Below the pieces are notes generated by a model. The model ran no database searches, was not told the origin of the DNA, and worked only from the letters and a program-made list of their open reading frames with translations. From JAACEU01 sp043816165 (GTDB taxonomy: Bacteria; Patescibacteriota; Gracilibacteria; UBA1369; LOWO2-01-FULL-3), in the NCBI GenBank assembly GCA_043816165.1, contig JBDRIE010000004.1, positions 1 to 22,482 of the forward strand: a stretch of DNA of 22,482 bases, in the 5' to 3' direction. Each line of letters starts with the position of its first letter. The first letter of the stretch is position 1. This document shows, piece after piece, positions 13,635 through 20,760 of this stretch. Made by a program: the position numbers and the translations under genes.

Positions 13635-13740
13635 GAAGACTAACCAAGAACAGGTTGGATATTGCTGGATCTGACATGCTCTTTGCGGGGTCCGGATCTA
13701 AAATATCGGAGAACCCTCTTTAAAATAGAAAGTCTTCGCC
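13632..13740. repeat. Perfect 10-bp inverted repeat upstream of tRNA-Thr
   Basis: GGCGAAGACT (13632-13641, overlapping the first three tRNA bases) and AGTCTTCGCC (13731-13740) are exact reverse complements about 90 bases apart. In a precursor transcript from upstream the leader could pair with the tRNA 5' end. The 13635-13822 gap otherwise shows no gene. Confidence 0.45.
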
Positions 13741-13822
13741 TATTTGTAAAGCGAGGATGTGTGCGCACCGGAGTCTTACGAGCGAATTTGATTTGAAATG
13801 TTAAAGTCATGGCGCTTAAAGA

Positions 13823-14440
13823 TTAATAATAACTGCGAACAAGCCCGGTGACGACGCCCTGGACACAAAGCTCGTTTTCGGGATAAATATTTTTGTACGC
13901 GTCATTTTCCGGCTTCAAATAAACACGGCCTCTCTCTTTCATATACCTTTTGACAGTATTTTCGTTGTCAACCAAAGCAACCACGACGTCTCCCGCGCGG
14001 GGTTCTTTTGTCGAACACGCAATAACCAAATCCCCGTCATAAATGCCCGCATCTTTCATACTTTCACCGCGAACTCTTAAAATAAAAGATTTTTCCGGCT
14101 TATAAACATCACTCGGAGAAAAATCCATATACTTTTCTATATACTCCTCGCTCAGAACAGGTCCTCCGGCGGGAATAGACCCAAGAACCGGAACCTGAAC
14201 GGTACTGCTTGAAAGTTTTTCCTTAATCTTGCTCAAAAGGGCAATACCTCCGCGAGGGGAGTCATCCTTCTTTATGCAACCCTTCGCCTCCAGCGCTTTC
14301 AAATGCTTCAAAATACTATTGTCCGAACTGACCCCAAAATGCTCGCGCATTACGCGCAGAGTGGGAGAGTGTCCATTGCGCATCTGGTAATTCTCAATGA
14401 ACTTCAGCACCGCTTTTTGTTTTTCAGTTAAGATTTTCAT
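13823..14440 (-). CDS. lexA: LexA repressor
   Basis: The SOS-response repressor, a self-cleaving DNA-binding protein that is inactivated when RecA filaments form on damaged DNA. The 205 residues match the family length. The N-terminal winged helix (about 1-68) has the typical start LTEKQKAVLKFI and recognition region SPTLRVMREHFG. The self-cleavage site is A91-G92 in SIPAGGP. The catalytic Ser-Lys pair is S127 (RGESMKDAGI) and K164 (ENTVKRYM). It is transcribed from its own promoter, which carries a palindrome between the -35 and -10, so autorepression is expected. It lies behind the ftsW-PH operon in the same direction and just upstream of tRNA-Thr. No terminator is visible after it. Confidence 0.97.
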   Translation of the reverse strand: MKILTEKQKAVLKFIENYQMRNGHSPTLRVMREHFGVSSDNSILKHLKALEAKGCIKKDDSPRGGIALLSKIKEKLSSSTVQVPVLGSIPAGGPVLSEEYIEKYMDFSPSDVYKPEKSFILRVRGESMKDAGIYDGDLVIACSTKEPRAGDVVVALVDNENTVKRYMKERGRVYLKPENDAYKNIYPENELCVQGVVTGLVRSYY

Positions 14441-14466
14441 AGGTTTCTTGTTAATTACTCGCCACT

Positions 14467-14495
14467 AGTATAGGTGAGCGATCACTCACCGTCAA
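14467..14495 (-). promoter_or_regulatory. lexA promoter with embedded palindromic operator
   Basis: On the minus strand TTGACG (14495-14490), exactly 17 bases, then TATACT (14472-14467). The spacer plus one base (14490-14473) is an 18-base palindrome, GGTGAG-N6-CTCACC, with 16 of 18 positions symmetric. A dimer bound here would block RNA polymerase directly. The predicted start lies about 20 bases before ATG14440. The half-site differs from the E. coli (CTGT...ACAG) and Gram-positive (GAAC...GTTC) SOS boxes. Confidence 0.85.
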
Positions 14496-14502
14496 TACTT
14501 TT

Positions 14503-15150
14503 TTACTCAGCCATCATTCTTTCTGCATATGGATTTGCATCCTGAACCGGAAAAACAGGCTCAATTCCCTGATAAGTCTGTCTACGCTCCACCATCTTTT
14601 GAAAAACATATTCTCGTTTTTTGCGATTAATCACACGAAAATGGAAGTTCGGATTTGGTATGTAATAAAAATTTTTTATCGCGGAAGATGAAGAGAGTGT
14701 AATAACAAGCTGCCCGTAACTTAACAAATTCCGGAACAGCCCATCTTGAAGCTTGTTTACATTCTGGATCTTGGCAATGTCTATAACTTCCTTCGTGTCA
14801 TGCAAAATCAAAGACTTATTCAAATCGACAATTCTGAAATTCGTAACAATAACAACATTGAGAAAGAAATTATAAAGACGCACAAAATATCGATTCACAT
14901 AATAGGTTGCCAGCGCTAAAGCGACAATAAAAAGGCCCTGGTAAACAAAGCTCTCGTCATCTATAAATGTTACTTTCTTCATTAGTACCAGAAAAAGAAC
15001 AAAGGCCACAATAAACACTCCGTAAAGGAAGGTTGGGCCGGCAAGCACAATCCAATGTTTGCGGCAAAACACTTCAACTTCTTCCTGCGGATGCTGTCCC
15101 TTGAAGTGCTTATCTTTATTGTTCGTGTTGTTGTGTTCCTCAGTTGTCAT
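14503..15150 (-). CDS. Bacterial PH-domain (DUF304-like) membrane protein
   Basis: 215 residues. A hydrophilic N-terminus is followed by two membrane helices (about 33-57 and 68-88) and then a bacterial PH-like domain (about 95-185) with the family pattern VTNFRIVDLNKS, KEVIDIAKIQNV, DGLFRNLLSYGQLVI. Such proteins are membrane-associated scaffolds of unclear role. Its ATG overlaps the stop of the 75-aa gene by four bases. It is the last gene of the envelope operon before the lexA promoter, whose operator lies within 40 bases of its stop. Confidence 0.85.
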   Translation of the reverse strand: MTTEEHNNTNNKDKHFKGQHPQEEVEVFCRKHWIVLAGPTFLYGVFIVAFVLFLVLMKKVTFIDDESFVYQGLFIVALALATYYVNRYFVRLYNFFLNVVIVTNFRIVDLNKSLILHDTKEVIDIAKIQNVNKLQDGLFRNLLSYGQLVITLSSSSAIKNFYYIPNPNFHFRVINRKKREYVFQKMVERRQTYQGIEPVFPVQDANPYAERMMAE

Positions 15151-15374
15151 AGATGTAGACTAAGAACAAATGAAGCGGATAGAATAACAAGTGCCGCAAC
15201 AGAAAACGCGTGCAAAAACATTACATGCCTTATACCAATAAACCCGAGAAGCAAAGTGTATTTATTCTCGGGCAACGGATGTCTCTCTCTGTGATGATGT
15301 AGTCGTATAAACGCAAACAGCAAAAACAGTACCGATCCGATACCGATTAAAATTGTAATGAGAAGCAAAATCAT
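15147..15374 (-). CDS. Small two-helix membrane protein
   Basis: 75 residues with hydrophobic segments at about 1-22 and 51-73 and a histidine/arginine-rich loop between them (RLHHHRERHP). No family recognised. It is joined by four-base ATGA-type overlaps to the glycosyltransferase gene upstream and the PH-domain gene downstream, which supports it being a real translated gene in the operon. Confidence 0.7.
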   Translation of the reverse strand: MILLLITILIGIGSVLFLLFAFIRLHHHRERHPLPENKYTLLLGFIGIRHVMFLHAFSVAALVILSASFVLSLHL

Positions 15375-16495
15375 TTTAAAGATTTAAAGACTGCCAATGT
15401 TTCTTCGGCTGCCTTTTCCCAGGTGTACTTGCCTTTGAGGTGTGATGATTTTTCAAGTAACTCTCTTCGGTAATGATCATCTTTCACTACCCTTTCGATC
15501 TTTCCTGCTATCTCCTTCTCATTTTCGAGGTCGACATAGTCCGCTCCATTACCTGCAATTTCTCTATGAACTTCCGTATCAGATAGTATCAGTGGAGCTC
15601 CACTCTCTGCCGCCTCGACTATTGGGATATTAAAACCTTCCTTTTTCGAGAGATGCAGAAGACACAAAGAACCCCGGTAAATAGCAGCCAGTTCCTCATT
15701 CGACACGAAACCAAGTCGTTTCACGTGCCCCCTCGCCTTTAAGCTACTATTGTTAGGGTTTTGTGTCAAGTTATCGGGGTCATCATAAAGCGGTGAATTA
15801 TAGAGTTTTTCACCCGCCAACGCCAAATCCACTCCATATTTCGGAGCTATGTACTTGTTATAAATTTCCAACAACATATTTACATTTTTTCGCTTGTCAT
15901 AGCCGCCAACGTATAGAAGATACGGTTTTTTCAAGTTGTGCTTGTCCAGGATCTCCTTTAATTTATCCTCTTTAATGTCGTGCGAAAAGACGGGAGATGC
16001 CGCATTATGGATTACTTTCACCTTTGAAGCCGGAACCTTCAGATGACGAATAATGTCTTTTTTTGAAGCTTCTGAAACTGTAATTATTTTAGTTGCCTTC
16101 TTCGCGGCTCTTTTCGACTGATAGTGATAGAGCTTTGAAAGAACCTTTGGGGTATATTCCGGGAAATCCCAAGGAATAGTGTCATGAATAGTCACAACGG
16201 TTGGAATCTTATACGGATACCACGGATTGCACGGATACGGAAAATGCGCGACATCAACCTTCTCTTTTTTTAGGAATTGAGGAACCTGGATCTGCTCCCA
16301 ATATGTCTTCTTTACGGAATCCGGACCGGCACTGATCTCATTTAGTACGTACGTACTTTTGAAGCCGGTTTTCTCAGGAGTCATCAGGACGTATTCATCG
16401 CCGGATTTGAGAAGTTCTTTGTATAGAAAATGAGTATATTGGCCTATTCCGGTATAGGGCTTTTTTAGAAATCCGGCATTTACACCGATTTTCAT
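15371..16495 (-). CDS. Family 4 glycosyltransferase (GT-B fold)
   Basis: Transfers a sugar from a nucleotide donor, probably in assembly of a surface glycan or lipid-linked saccharide; acceptor and donor cannot be read from sequence. The 374-residue protein has a GT4 N-terminal domain starting MKIGVNAGFL with the glycine loop YTGIGQY, the domain junction YVGGYDKRKN (about 195-204), and the C-terminal donor-site motif EGFNIPIVEAAESGAP with the two family glutamates at 286 and 294. ATG16495 overlaps the murG stop by four bases, which fixes the start; an in-frame upstream start at 16540 would lie inside murG. Likely translationally coupled to murG. Confidence 0.93.
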   Translation of the reverse strand: MKIGVNAGFLKKPYTGIGQYTHFLYKELLKSGDEYVLMTPEKTGFKSTYVLNEISAGPDSVKKTYWEQIQVPQFLKKEKVDVAHFPYPCNPWYPYKIPTVVTIHDTIPWDFPEYTPKVLSKLYHYQSKRAAKKATKIITVSEASKKDIIRHLKVPASKVKVIHNAASPVFSHDIKEDKLKEILDKHNLKKPYLLYVGGYDKRKNVNMLLEIYNKYIAPKYGVDLALAGEKLYNSPLYDDPDNLTQNPNNSSLKARGHVKRLGFVSNEELAAIYRGSLCLLHLSKKEGFNIPIVEAAESGAPLILSDTEVHREIAGNGADYVDLENEKEIAGKIERVVKDDHYRRELLEKSSHLKGKYTWEKAAEETLAVFKSLK

Positions 16496-17526
16496 GTGAG
16501 TAGGGCTACAATCTTTTCCACCGCGTTGTTCTTTACGCACTTAAAGCTGTCCAAGTGCTTCAATGCCGTAGTGATAGTTTGTGCAAATCGAGAATCCTCC
16601 TTGAGATAAATTGCCATTTCTTTTTCCTCAAAAAGTTTCGCGTTTTCGACTTGGTCTCCACGACTCGCTTTCGTTGAAAGAGGCACGAGTACGGAAGGAA
16701 GCCCAAGCGCGGAAATTTCCGCCAAAGTATTTGCGCCGGCGCGGGTTACCACGAGGTCCGTAATCGCGTAGAGATCGGCGAGTTCATCGTTTAAGTATTC
16801 GAATTGTTTGTACCCCTTTAATTTACCCTTAATATTGTCCAGACCGCCCTTCCCGCGGCCGGTTATATGAGCAACGTGGCAATGTCGGAGGAGTACAGGG
16901 AGGCTGCTATAGACGAGATCATTGAGCTCCTGCGCCCCGGAACTTCCACCCATAACAAGGACGATCGGTTTGTCGGAGTCGAAGCCGGTTAATTTAAAGC
17001 CGTTTTCTTTGCCGCCGTTAAAGATAAGTTGGCGAACGGGATTTCCGGTGACAATGACTTCTTTTTTTTGGAAATATTTTTTACTTTCTTTAAATGAGAC
17101 GCAGATTTTGTCGGCGAATCTTGCGGAAATCCTGTTCGCCAGTCCCGGCGAAAGATCGGATTCATGCAGGATTACGGGAATCTTTAGCATCCTTGCCGCG
17201 ATGACAACCGGAACGCTAACGTAGCCGCCCTTGCTAAAGACTTTGTCCGGCTTGAATTTTTTTAAGATTCTTCGAGCCTGCAAAATACCGATAGGCATGC
17301 GGGCAAAATCAACGAGATTTTTGAGAGAAAGATATCTGCGCAACTTTCCGCACTGAACAGATTTGAACTCGATGCCAAAGCGTTTAATATGCTCACGTTC
17401 AGGTCCTTTCTTCGACCCTATGTATAAGAGGTTCTCATTCGGAATCCTCTTAATGAGCTCTTCTAATATAGCGACGTTTGGGATGACGTGCCCGCCTGTC
17501 CCTCCGCCTGTCAAAACGATACGCAT
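16492..17526 (-). CDS. murG: MurG, UDP-GlcNAc:lipid I N-acetylglucosaminyltransferase
   Basis: Adds GlcNAc to undecaprenyl-PP-MurNAc-peptide (lipid I) on the inner face of the membrane, making lipid II for peptidoglycan. 344 residues. The lipid-side glycine loop is at 7-13 (GGGTGGH), with HESDLSPG at 121-128, a second glycine loop at 193-199 (GGSSGAQ), the donor-site TRAGANTLAE at 261-270, and STKASRGDQVENA at 284-296. The last is the variant common in Firmicutes-type MurG rather than the proteobacterial HQ form. The start is secure because the glycine loop follows it directly, which means the upstream ftsW frame runs 77 bp into it. Confidence 0.97.
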   Translation of the reverse strand: MRIVLTGGGTGGHVIPNVAILEELIKRIPNENLLYIGSKKGPEREHIKRFGIEFKSVQCGKLRRYLSLKNLVDFARMPIGILQARRILKKFKPDKVFSKGGYVSVPVVIAARMLKIPVILHESDLSPGLANRISARFADKICVSFKESKKYFQKKEVIVTGNPVRQLIFNGGKENGFKLTGFDSDKPIVLVMGGSSGAQELNDLVYSSLPVLLRHCHVAHITGRGKGGLDNIKGKLKGYKQFEYLNDELADLYAITDLVVTRAGANTLAEISALGLPSVLVPLSTKASRGDQVENAKLFEEKEMAIYLKEDSRFAQTITTALKHLDSFKCVKNNAVEKIVALLT

Positions 17527-18667
17527 TTGCGGTTTGATGTTTAGATATATTTAATAAAATTCCAACACCCGCCAGTGTAGCAACTAAAGACGATCCTCCA
17601 TAGCTAACAAACGGCAGAGTTATTCCCGTAACAGGGAACAGCCCCACATTAATAGCGATATTCATAAATGCTTGGACAAGTATCCATGCCGTTATACCGG
17701 TTGCGGCGAGGAGGGCGAAGCGGTTTGGCGAATGGTTCGATATTTGGAAGCCGCGATAGCCTATGACCAGAAATGCGAGAACGATGAGTGTTGTGCGCAA
17801 GAAGCCAAGCTCCTCCGCAGATGCGGCAAAGATAAAATCATCCGTAGCCTGTGGAAGCCAATATGACTTTTGGATTCCTTGCGCCAAACCGCGTCCCCAT
17901 ACTCCGCCGGTCCCTACCGCGATCTTTGCTTGTTCGGACTGCCAGCAGTAGTCCTCAGCGCATTCGATGGTTGGATTTAAGAATGCCGTAAATCTCTTCT
18001 GTACGTGCGGAACATTGTATATAACTATTGTTCCCAAAAGCAATGCGATCAAGGATCCTAAAGCTATGTGCCTCTTGCTCGCTCCGGCTACAAAATATAC
18101 GGCCACGCAGATCATCATCATCACAATCGCCGAACCGAAATCGGGCTGCAGCAAGACCGGTAGAATAATGATCGAAGATATAATCGTAAAAGGAATAAAT
18201 CCATATTCAAACGTGGCTACCTCGTCGCTTTTACGCTCAAAAAAGTGAGCTAAATACAAGATAAGAGCCAGCTTGGCAAACTCAGCGGGCTGAAAAGACG
18301 CGCTAAAAAACGAGATCCAGCTTTTTGCGATTGTTCCGTGGCTTGTCCCAAGAAGCAAAACCGCAATCAAAGACAAAAAAGCAAAGCCGAAAAACACCAT
18401 CGAAAACTTTCTCCACCACGTGTACGGAATCTTCGAGCACAAAAGCAACACTAAAACCCCAATCCCCAATCTGACAAGATGGTTTTTAAACAAAAGATAA
18501 CAATCCACATTGTCGTCACTGCAGTTCGGATACAAAATATCCGGTGCGGAAAGTTGTATGGACTTCGGCACCCCGATACTGGTGATCATCACAAGCCCAA
18601 ATACAAGCAGTACGAACACTGCTAACGCCAAAATATGATCGGAATTTGCTTTTGCGAACCTATTCAT
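17450..18667 (-). CDS. ftsW: FtsW/RodA-type SEDS peptidoglycan polymerase, probably FtsW
   Basis: A polytopic SEDS glycosyltransferase that polymerises lipid II, for the division septum if it is FtsW. 405 residues, with about ten hydrophobic segments. Signature motifs are QPAEFAK (126-132), QPDFGSA (174-180), GTGGVWGRGLAQG (252-264), TDDFIFAASAEELG (275-288, containing the catalytic aspartate region, about D277) and TGITLPFVSYGGSS (347-360). An unusually large, cysteine-containing loop at about 41-57 follows the first helix. The gene neighbour murG favours FtsW over RodA. The C-terminal 25 or so residues (RFDRRRDRRARHPKRR region) are encoded by the start of murG in another frame. No Shine-Dalgarno is evident. 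Confidence 0.93.
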   Translation of the reverse strand: MNRFAKANSDHILALAVFVLLVFGLVMITSIGVPKSIQLSAPDILYPNCSDDNVDCYLLFKNHLVRLGIGVLVLLLCSKIPYTWWRKFSMVFFGFAFLSLIAVLLLGTSHGTIAKSWISFFSASFQPAEFAKLALILYLAHFFERKSDEVATFEYGFIPFTIISSIIILPVLLQPDFGSAIVMMMICVAVYFVAGASKRHIALGSLIALLLGTIVIYNVPHVQKRFTAFLNPTIECAEDYCWQSEQAKIAVGTGGVWGRGLAQGIQKSYWLPQATDDFIFAASAEELGFLRTTLIVLAFLVIGYRGFQISNHSPNRFALLAATGITAWILVQAFMNIAINVGLFPVTGITLPFVSYGGSSLVATLAGVGILLNISKHQTANAYRFDRRRDRRARHPKRRYIRRAH

Positions 18668-18678
18668 AAGCCTACGTA

Positions 18679-18687
18679 TGGTACAAT
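18679..18687 (+). promoter_or_regulatory. Extended -10 promoter of lspA, predicted leaderless
   Basis: TGG followed by TACAAT (18682-18687), then exactly six bases to the GTG at 18694, so the transcript would start at the start codon. No -35 is apparent. ftsW starts only 26 bases away on the other strand. Confidence 0.6.
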
Positions 18688-18693
18688 AGGGGT

Positions 18694-19116
18694 GTGAAAA
18701 AGTACACTCTTACAATCGGGGCGGTAACAGTAGCGGCGATTTTTCTCGATCAAATATCCAAATACTTCGCAAAAGAATTTATGGAGGTAAGCGGAAACAC
18801 CGGAATTGCATTTGGCATACAAATACCATACGCGATTCTGCTTCCACTGATCGTAGTACTCATCATCGTAGGGCTGATACTCGCAAGTAATCACCTAAAT
18901 CTAAAGAACACATACGCGCAGATAGCGGTGGGGGCGGTATTCGGTGGGGCGGTGAGCAATCTCATCGATAGAGTGGTGCATGGGCATGTTGTAGACTTTA
19001 TAGAGATATGGATATGGCCGGTTTTTAATCTCGCGGATGCATTTGTCACCGTTGGGATATTTTCTGTAATCATCTTTTATGATAGAATCAGTAAAACTAA
19101 CAAACATTCAAAATGA
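18694..19116 (+). CDS. lspA: Lipoprotein signal peptidase (signal peptidase II)
   Basis: An inner-membrane aspartic protease that removes signal peptides from prolipoproteins after lipidation. 140 residues with four membrane helices. Conserved elements are the D19-Q20 pair (FLDQISK), GNTGIAFG (34-41), SNLIDR with catalytic D92, and FNLADAF with catalytic D115. The start is GTG; a GGGG run sits too close to be a normal Shine-Dalgarno, and the extended -10 lies six bases upstream, consistent with leaderless initiation. Its TGA overlaps the ATG of the next gene by four bases. It would process the lipoproteins of the nearby element as well as chromosomal ones. Confidence 0.95.
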   Translation: MKKYTLTIGAVTVAAIFLDQISKYFAKEFMEVSGNTGIAFGIQIPYAILLPLIVVLIIVGLILASNHLNLKNTYAQIAVGAVFGGAVSNLIDRVVHGHVVDFIEIWIWPVFNLADAFVTVGIFSVIIFYDRISKTNKHSK

Positions 19117-19892
19117 CAGAACCACAAATCGGACCACCTAAGGTTACATTCCTGAGATTTCTGATGAAACTTGGTGCCGGGATAGGAGGCGGAGTAGCGG
19201 GAGCATTGATACTCATCGTATTCTTTATGCTTACGGCTTCCGTACTTCAACCGGCACTGCAAAAATCAGCGGAAATTGATATCAATCCCATCTTTGTATT
19301 TCTGGTAATGGCAATGATGTTTTTGGCATCATGCGGTGCGAATATTTTGGGGACTTTGTTCCTCGGACTGACCGACAGAGAGCGTTACATAAAACTTTCG
19401 TCCTCGATATATCAGATTTTCCTCATAAATATCGTAATTTTCGCTCTCACCGCGCCAATCTACCTGATGACGGCGAACCTCGGAGTCGGGATGATGGCAT
19501 TCCCGGCAGGACTTCAGATCATGCTCGGGGCAATGGCCAGTGTCCTCATCCTGGAAATGGTCTCCGACCCAAAATATTCGCTTCTCGGTGTATACTCCAC
19601 AATTTTCGCAATTTTCTTTGCGTCCGGCCTGCTTTTCATGATCTACCAAGCAACAGAACAAATAAACACACTTCTGTTTGGAGTACTCCCAATAGTTTGG
19701 ACATCAATCGGATTCATGGCGGGACTCATCGGAATGATCTACCACGGCGTCTACTCAACGTGGGGAGTCGATTTCCTTTCGCAAACCGTTAGTTACGGAG
19801 ACGACTATGGCGAAAAAGACGAAGAGCCGACAGAAGAAGAAATAGTTGAAGCGGAGGACGAGGAAGGCGCGGATTTCTTGAGGAAAGAATAA
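19113..19892 (+). CDS. Six-helix membrane protein with acidic cytoplasmic tail, unknown
   Basis: 259 residues. Membrane segments lie at about 24-48, 60-85, 99-119, 126-150, 155-177 and 187-211, with a glycine-rich first helix (GAGIGGGVAGA). A strongly acidic tail follows (about 229-259: EKDEEPTEEEIVEAEDEEGA). No family recognised. It is coupled to lspA by a four-base overlap. The last 88 bp, which code the acidic tail, also encode the serine-rich end of aroE on the opposite strand, so neither tail can vary freely. Confidence 0.7.
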   Translation: MTEPQIGPPKVTFLRFLMKLGAGIGGGVAGALILIVFFMLTASVLQPALQKSAEIDINPIFVFLVMAMMFLASCGANILGTLFLGLTDRERYIKLSSSIYQIFLINIVIFALTAPIYLMTANLGVGMMAFPAGLQIMLGAMASVLILEMVSDPKYSLLGVYSTIFAIFFASGLLFMIYQATEQINTLLFGVLPIVWTSIGFMAGLIGMIYHGVYSTWGVDFLSQTVSYGDDYGEKDEEPTEEEIVEAEDEEGADFLRKE

Positions 19893-20638
19893 ATAGCGCC
19901 CCTCATAATATCCACAGGGGCGGTCTCGCCTGTCCATATTTCAAATTGCTTCACGGCTTGATGCAGAAGCATATTTTCTCCCGACACAGTCGTGCATCCC
20001 GCCGCCTTCGCATCCCTTAATAATCTTGTTTCAAGCGGCTCATACACAACGTCCATTACAACTTTTCCCGGCTTCAAAATCTCCATTGGCACACACGACT
20101 CATCACTCTTAAATCCACACGAAGTCGCATTTATCAAGATATCGAAATTTTCATCAAGCTCATTCAAAAGCTTCACCAAAACCCCAAAATTATCCATGAA
20201 CTTTGAAGCCTCCTCAAGATTCCTATTAAACACGGTCACATTCGCACTTTCCTCCATTAAACCATAATAAATCGCACTCGCCGCACCTCCGGTCCCGAGC
20301 AGATACACATTTTTCCCGCCGATTGCAGCAACTTCCTCAAGCGCGACCATGGCCCCATACGAATCCGTATTGAATCCATGCGTACCATTTACACAATTAC
20401 ACGCCCCAATAGCCTTAGTCGCATCGTCAATCTGCTCCAAATACCGAATAATCTCCTGCTTGTATGGCATCGTAACGGACAGACCATCAAATCCGCCCTT
20501 CTTTATGAAACCGGCAAGGTCTTGAGTTTCGAAGATCTCATATTTCGCATCTATGTTCAGCGCCTCAAACCCCGCATTATGGATCACGGGAGACATCGAA
20601 TGCGCACACGGATAACCTATAACGCCATATATTTTCAT
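19805..20638 (-). CDS. aroE: Shikimate dehydrogenase
   Basis: NADPH-dependent reduction of 3-dehydroshikimate to shikimate, step four of the chorismate pathway. 277 residues. The substrate site is HSMSP (13-17, serines 14 and 16), catalytic lysine K60 (SVTMPYK), and catalytic aspartate D92 (FNTDSYG). The nucleotide loop is GTGGAASA (115-122), with VFNRN at 136-140, the NADPH-type arginine motif, and a closing LLHQAVKQFEIWTG motif near 224-237. ATG20638 starts exactly at MKIYGVIGYP; in-frame codons upstream are ignored. After the normal end (about residue 255) there is a serine-rich tail that is antisense to the acidic tail of the neighbouring membrane protein. The promoter suggests a leaderless transcript. 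Confidence 0.95.
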   Translation of the reverse strand: MKIYGVIGYPCAHSMSPVIHNAGFEALNIDAKYEIFETQDLAGFIKKGGFDGLSVTMPYKQEIIRYLEQIDDATKAIGACNCVNGTHGFNTDSYGAMVALEEVAAIGGKNVYLLGTGGAASAIYYGLMEESANVTVFNRNLEEASKFMDNFGVLVKLLNELDENFDILINATSCGFKSDESCVPMEILKPGKVVMDVVYEPLETRLLRDAKAAGCTTVSGENMLLHQAVKQFEIWTGETAPVDIMRGAIYSFLKKSAPSSSSASTISSSVGSSSFSP

Positions 20639-20644
20639 GCGGGT

Positions 20645-20653
20645 AGTATAGCA
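20645..20653 (-). promoter_or_regulatory. Extended -10 promoter of aroE, predicted leaderless
   Basis: On the minus strand TGC then TATACT (20650-20645), with exactly six bases to ATG20638. No -35 is apparent. The geometry is identical to that of lspA. Confidence 0.65.
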
Positions 20654-20705
20654 TATGTCAACGCCACAGCGGGGTGTTCTACCTGGGGATTTTTCAATTC
20701 CGGAG

Positions 20706-20734
20706 TTGATTTCCACCACAAAGCATGGTATAAT
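20706..20734 (+). promoter_or_regulatory. Promoter of mscS
   Basis: TTGATT (20706-20711), 17-base spacer ending in TGG, and a perfect TATAAT (20729-20734), so both a -35 and an extended -10 are present. The predicted start is near 20741, a leader of about 20 bases before ATG20761. Confidence 0.8.
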
Positions 20735-20760
20735 ACCACGATAAAAATAAATAAAAACAA

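Noticed and set aside
13412..13723. Plus-strand open frame containing SESNRRPLAYEAIALPAELW
   Set aside because: This peptide is the antisense translation of tRNA-Thr, a well-known spurious annotation; the frame also overlaps the integrase start.
18664..19262. Several small minus-strand frames opposite lspA and the following gene
   Set aside because: They are shadows of clearly identified plus-strand genes.
19897..19922. 7-bp hairpin after the 19113-19892 gene as a terminator
   Set aside because: There is no T-run on either strand and the sequence lies within the coding region of aroE.
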